The notes beneath the pieces are model-generated. The model saw only the letters and a list, made by a program, of their open reading frames with translations, was not told the DNA's origin and ran no database searches. The position numbers and the translations under genes were made by a program. 15,532 nt of DNA from Actinomycetes bacterium (GTDB lineage Bacteria; Actinomycetota; Coriobacteriia; Coriobacteriales; Eggerthellaceae): positions 1 through 15,532 of the forward strand of contig JAEZDJ010000008.1 in assembly GCA_023429565.1 (NCBI GenBank). The letters run 5' to 3'. Each line of letters begins with the position of its first letter. The stretch's first letter is position 1. This document shows, piece by piece, positions 13,206-15,532 of the stretch.

Positions 13206-15532
13206 CAAGCCTCCTTCGGAGGATGCTCAAGGATTTGCTGCTGGAGGATGGACTCGTCGACAAATCTTCTAGAGGGACGAGTTCCTTGCCCCCTCGTCCC
13301 TTCTTGCCACCTGTGCTGGCGGTCGCGCTCGGTATGTGGGCGGCCTGCGCGTTGGCGTTTACCGCTGCAGAAACGTGGACGGGAACAGCGTGCGCCGCCT
13401 TTGGTCTCGCGGGGGCGCTGGGGGCGGTGCTTGCGGGTGTCGCAGTGTGGAGGCTGAGGTCGACAGCGCTCTGGTGCGCTGTGCTCGGCTTGGCGCTCGG
13501 CGTCTTCGTCGGCGGGGTTGGGGGCGCCCTGCAGCATGTCGCCCGTGCAGAGGCAACTGGCCTGAGAGGCGTCATGCGCTTTGAAATGGCGGGCGATGGG
13601 ATGAGCGGAGCCTATGGCGCATCGTGTTTTGCTTGGACGGTGCTTCCCTCGGGCCGTCAGGCGCTTGTGCAGCTTCAGTTTGCAGCGACAGACGAGGTGC
13701 CACGGTATGGGGAGGTGCTCGAAGGGAACGTGTCTTTCTCTTCTCCCCAAGGGACCTCGGCATCGTATTGCTGGAGCAACGGGGCGGTTGCCGTCGGCTC
13801 TGCCGACGGGCTCGAACGCCTGGACCGGCATGATGCTTTGGGAGCGCTGCTCGCTGTCAGGAACCGCGGAATAGAGGCCATACTCGACAAGGAGGGTGAT
13901 GAGGCTGCTGTCCTTGCCGCCCTGGTTTGCGGTTGGCGCGATGCTTTGGACGATGATGCAAGCTACGGGGCATTCAAGGCGACGGGCCTCGCCCATCTCA
14001 TCGCGGTATCAGGAGCTCATCTGATCATAGTCACGGCCTTCGCCGGAGCCTTATTGAAGGGTATGAGAGTTCCTCGGGTGTTGGCCATCGTCCTGCAGGC
14101 GGCATTGATCTTGGGCTATCTCGCCCTTTCGGCAGCTCCCCCGTCCGCCGTGAGAGCTGCCGTTATGGCGTTTGTGGGCATGGGATCCTTTGTCGCGGCA
14201 CGCCGGTCTTCGACCGTCAGCGCCCTTGCGGTGTGCATACTTGCCTTCATCACCTTGTCTCCGCCCAGCTCGGTTTCGGTTTCTTTTGCCTTGTCGGCGC
14301 TTTCCACCTTGGGGATCGCCGTGTTTTGCGGCCTGATCTCGACGTGGATATCCTTGTTTTCAACCCATTTGCCCCGGATGGCATGCGATGCGCTTTCCCT
14401 TACCTTGGCCTCGGCGATCATGGCAGTCCCTTTGTCGGCGGCCCTGTTCTCGCAGGTGTCCCTGGTTTCCCCGCTCGCCAATGTCGTTACTGCTCCGCTG
14501 TTTCCCCTCGTATGCGCAGGGGGTCTTGCGGCGACGCTGGCGGCAGCGGCGTTTCCTCAGATGTCTTTTCTCGTGTCCGCAGCCGTCGCGTGCACGGCCG
14601 TCCTTATACAGGTGGTCGAACTCGTTGCTTCGGTCCCCTACGCCAGCATACCCGTCGACGTTCCCTTTGGGGCATCGCTTGCGGTCACCGCACTCTTGTC
14701 AGCAGCTCTTTGGCTTGGCTGGCCGGCGCCTCGGGTCAAGTCGCTCGCGTTTATGTGCGGGTCAGTGATATGCCTGGCGGCTGTGTTCGTCTTCCTCGGC
14801 CCACGTCTCGCGGGCACAGAAGTGATCATGCTCGACGTCGGTCAGGGTGATGCATTTGTGCTGCGCAGCGGGAGTGCGGCAATCCTGGTGGACACGGGCA
14901 ATCAGGATCGGCTGCTGAGGGAAGGCTTGGCACGGCATGGAATCTATCGGATTGACGCCGTCGCCATAACCCATGGCGACGATGACCACTGTGGGTCCCT
15001 CTCGTCATTGAAGGGGATCGTGCAGGTCGACCGTGTCTTGGTTTCCAGGGAAACCTTGTCGTGCGGCTGTTCGGCCTGTGAGTCGTTGCTGACAGACGCC
15101 CGAAGCCTCGTGGGAGAGGAAGGCGTGTCCGGTCTGTCAAAGGGCGATCGAATTCAATGTGGCGTGTTTGACCTTCGGGTGGTCTGGCCGGTCTCTTTCT
15201 CCGATGCCGGGGGAAACGCCGACAGCCTCTGCTTTCTTGCCGCCGCCGACATCGATGCCGACGGGGTGGGGGATTGGCGCGCGCGCATGGTTGGGGATGC
15301 CGAACGCGAACAGCTGGCACATATGATAGAAGGGGGAATTGGGCCCGTCGACCTTTACAAAGTGGGGCACCATGGCTCGAAGAATGCCCTTGGGGCTGCC
15401 GAGGCCGAGAAACTCGCTCCCTCCGTCGCCTTTGTGAGCTGTGGGGAAGGGAACCGGTATGGGCATCCGGCTCCAACGACGATCGAGACGCTCGAAAACG
15501 CTGGCGCCCGTGTTTTCAGATCGGATACCAGG
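13193..15532 (+). CDS. comEC: Competence DNA channel protein ComEC (3' end beyond the window)
   Basis: ComEC forms the inner-membrane channel for transforming single-stranded DNA. The frame is open from ATG 13193 through the right edge (780 codons). Hydrophobic helices occupy about 40-110 around a soluble DUF4131-type segment (about 120-210). The Competence domain carries AVSGAHLI (271-278) and many helices (to about 540). A metallo-beta-lactamase-like domain follows, with MLDVGQGD (546-553), the metal motif His594-x-Asp596-x-Asp598-His599 and HHGS (726-729), so the proposed nuclease site looks intact. The start is uncertain: ATG 13193, GTG 13202 (overlapping the comEA stop as GTGA) and ATG 13223 are all in frame, and none has an ideally spaced ribosome site. 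Confidence 0.93.
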   Translation, partial: MRRVTSLLRRMLKDLLLEDGLVDKSSRGTSSLPPRPFLPPVLAVALGMWAACALAFTAAETWTGTACAAFGLAGALGAVLAGVAVWRLRSTALWCAVLGLALGVFVGGVGGALQHVARAEATGLRGVMRFEMAGDGMSGAYGASCFAWTVLPSGRQALVQLQFAATDEVPRYGEVLEGNVSFSSPQGTSASYCWSNGAVAVGSADGLERLDRHDALGALLAVRNRGIEAILDKEGDEAAVLAALVCGWRDALDDDASYGAFKATGLAHLIAVSGAHLIIVTAFAGALLKGMRVPRVLAIVLQAALILGYLALSAAPPSAVRAAVMAFVGMGSFVAARRSSTVSALAVCILAFITLSPPSSVSVSFALSALSTLGIAVFCGLISTWISLFSTHLPRMACDALSLTLASAIMAVPLSAALFSQVSLVSPLANVVTAPLFPLVCAGGLAATLAAAAFPQMSFLVSAAVACTAVLIQVVELVASVPYASIPVDVPFGASLAVTALLSAALWLGWPAPRVKSLAFMCGSVICLAAVFVFLGPRLAGTEVIMLDVGQGDAFVLRSGSAAILVDTGNQDRLLREGLARHGIYRIDAVAITHGDDDHCGSLSSLKGIVQVDRVLVSRETLSCGCSACESLLTDARSLVGEEGVSGLSKGDRIQCGVFDLRVVWPVSFSDAGGNADSLCFLAAADIDADGVGDWRARMVGDAEREQLAHMIEGGIGPVDLYKVGHHGSKNALGAAEAEKLAPSVAFVSCGEGNRYGHPAPTTIETLENAGARVFRSDTR
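13210..13222 (+). promoter_or_regulatory. Hairpin enclosing a GGAGG near the comEC start
   Basis: CCTCC (13210-13214) pairs perfectly with GGAGG (13218-13222) over a 3-nt loop, just after the comEA stop. The GGAGG abuts ATG 13223 with no spacer and lies 12 nt before TTG 13235. Ribosomes finishing comEA would open this stem, so it may couple comEC translation to comEA, if either downstream start is used. Confidence 0.35.

Noticed and set aside
12782..13996. 404-codon antisense frame across comEA and comEC
   Set aside because: It is opposite two well-supported genes, shows no recognisable domain and is Arg/Pro/Ser-rich, so it is a shadow.

Overview
The window looks like a chromosomal segment of a fairly GC-rich actinobacterium, most likely class Coriobacteriia (Eggerthellaceae-like). 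The strongest clue is the order mihF-gmk-rpoZ, with an actinobacterial-type integration host factor. Supporting clues are a PyrR-type attenuator in front of carA, class 1B pyrK-pyrD, and a nuclease-like protein of a type I associate with Coriobacteriia. Genus is not assigned, and the placement is inference from gene content, not a database result.

Left part (1-4950). A partial gene of unknown function leaves the window on the minus strand. Divergent from it is carA-carB (carbamoyl-phosphate synthase), preceded by a well-formed pyrimidine attenuator: a PyrR-binding stem-loop, a competing antiterminator and a perfect intrinsic terminator. carA begins with TTG and carB follows 2 nt after it.

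Middle part (4951-7148). About 2.2 kb separates carB from pyrKDF. It holds a strong hairpin, four perfect 9-bp tandem repeats, two inverted copies of one 136-bp element (5084-5219 and 6683-6818), a lone minus-strand gene between those copies, and a long purine-rich tract. The two copies have the same length, are about 86% identical and carry 25-bp terminal inverted repeats. The lone gene encodes a 324-aa AbiEi-like/DUF559-like putative nuclease. This looks like an insertion into a pyrimidine operon and is the most unusual part of the window.

Pyrimidine part 2 (7149-9660). pyrK, pyrD and pyrF overlap by 4 and 7 nt and form a tight translational unit, probably with its own extended -10 promoter. 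With CarAB they cover the first step of UMP synthesis and the oxidation and decarboxylation steps. pyrB, pyrC, pyrE and pyrR are not in the window.

Right part (9840-15532). mihF, gmk, rpoZ and thiI run in one direction with short gaps. A 277-bp spacer with inverted and direct repeats follows, then comEA and the start of comEC (780 codons visible, still open at the edge), which encode DNA-uptake proteins. No tRNA, rRNA, CRISPR array, transposase or integrase gene was recognised.
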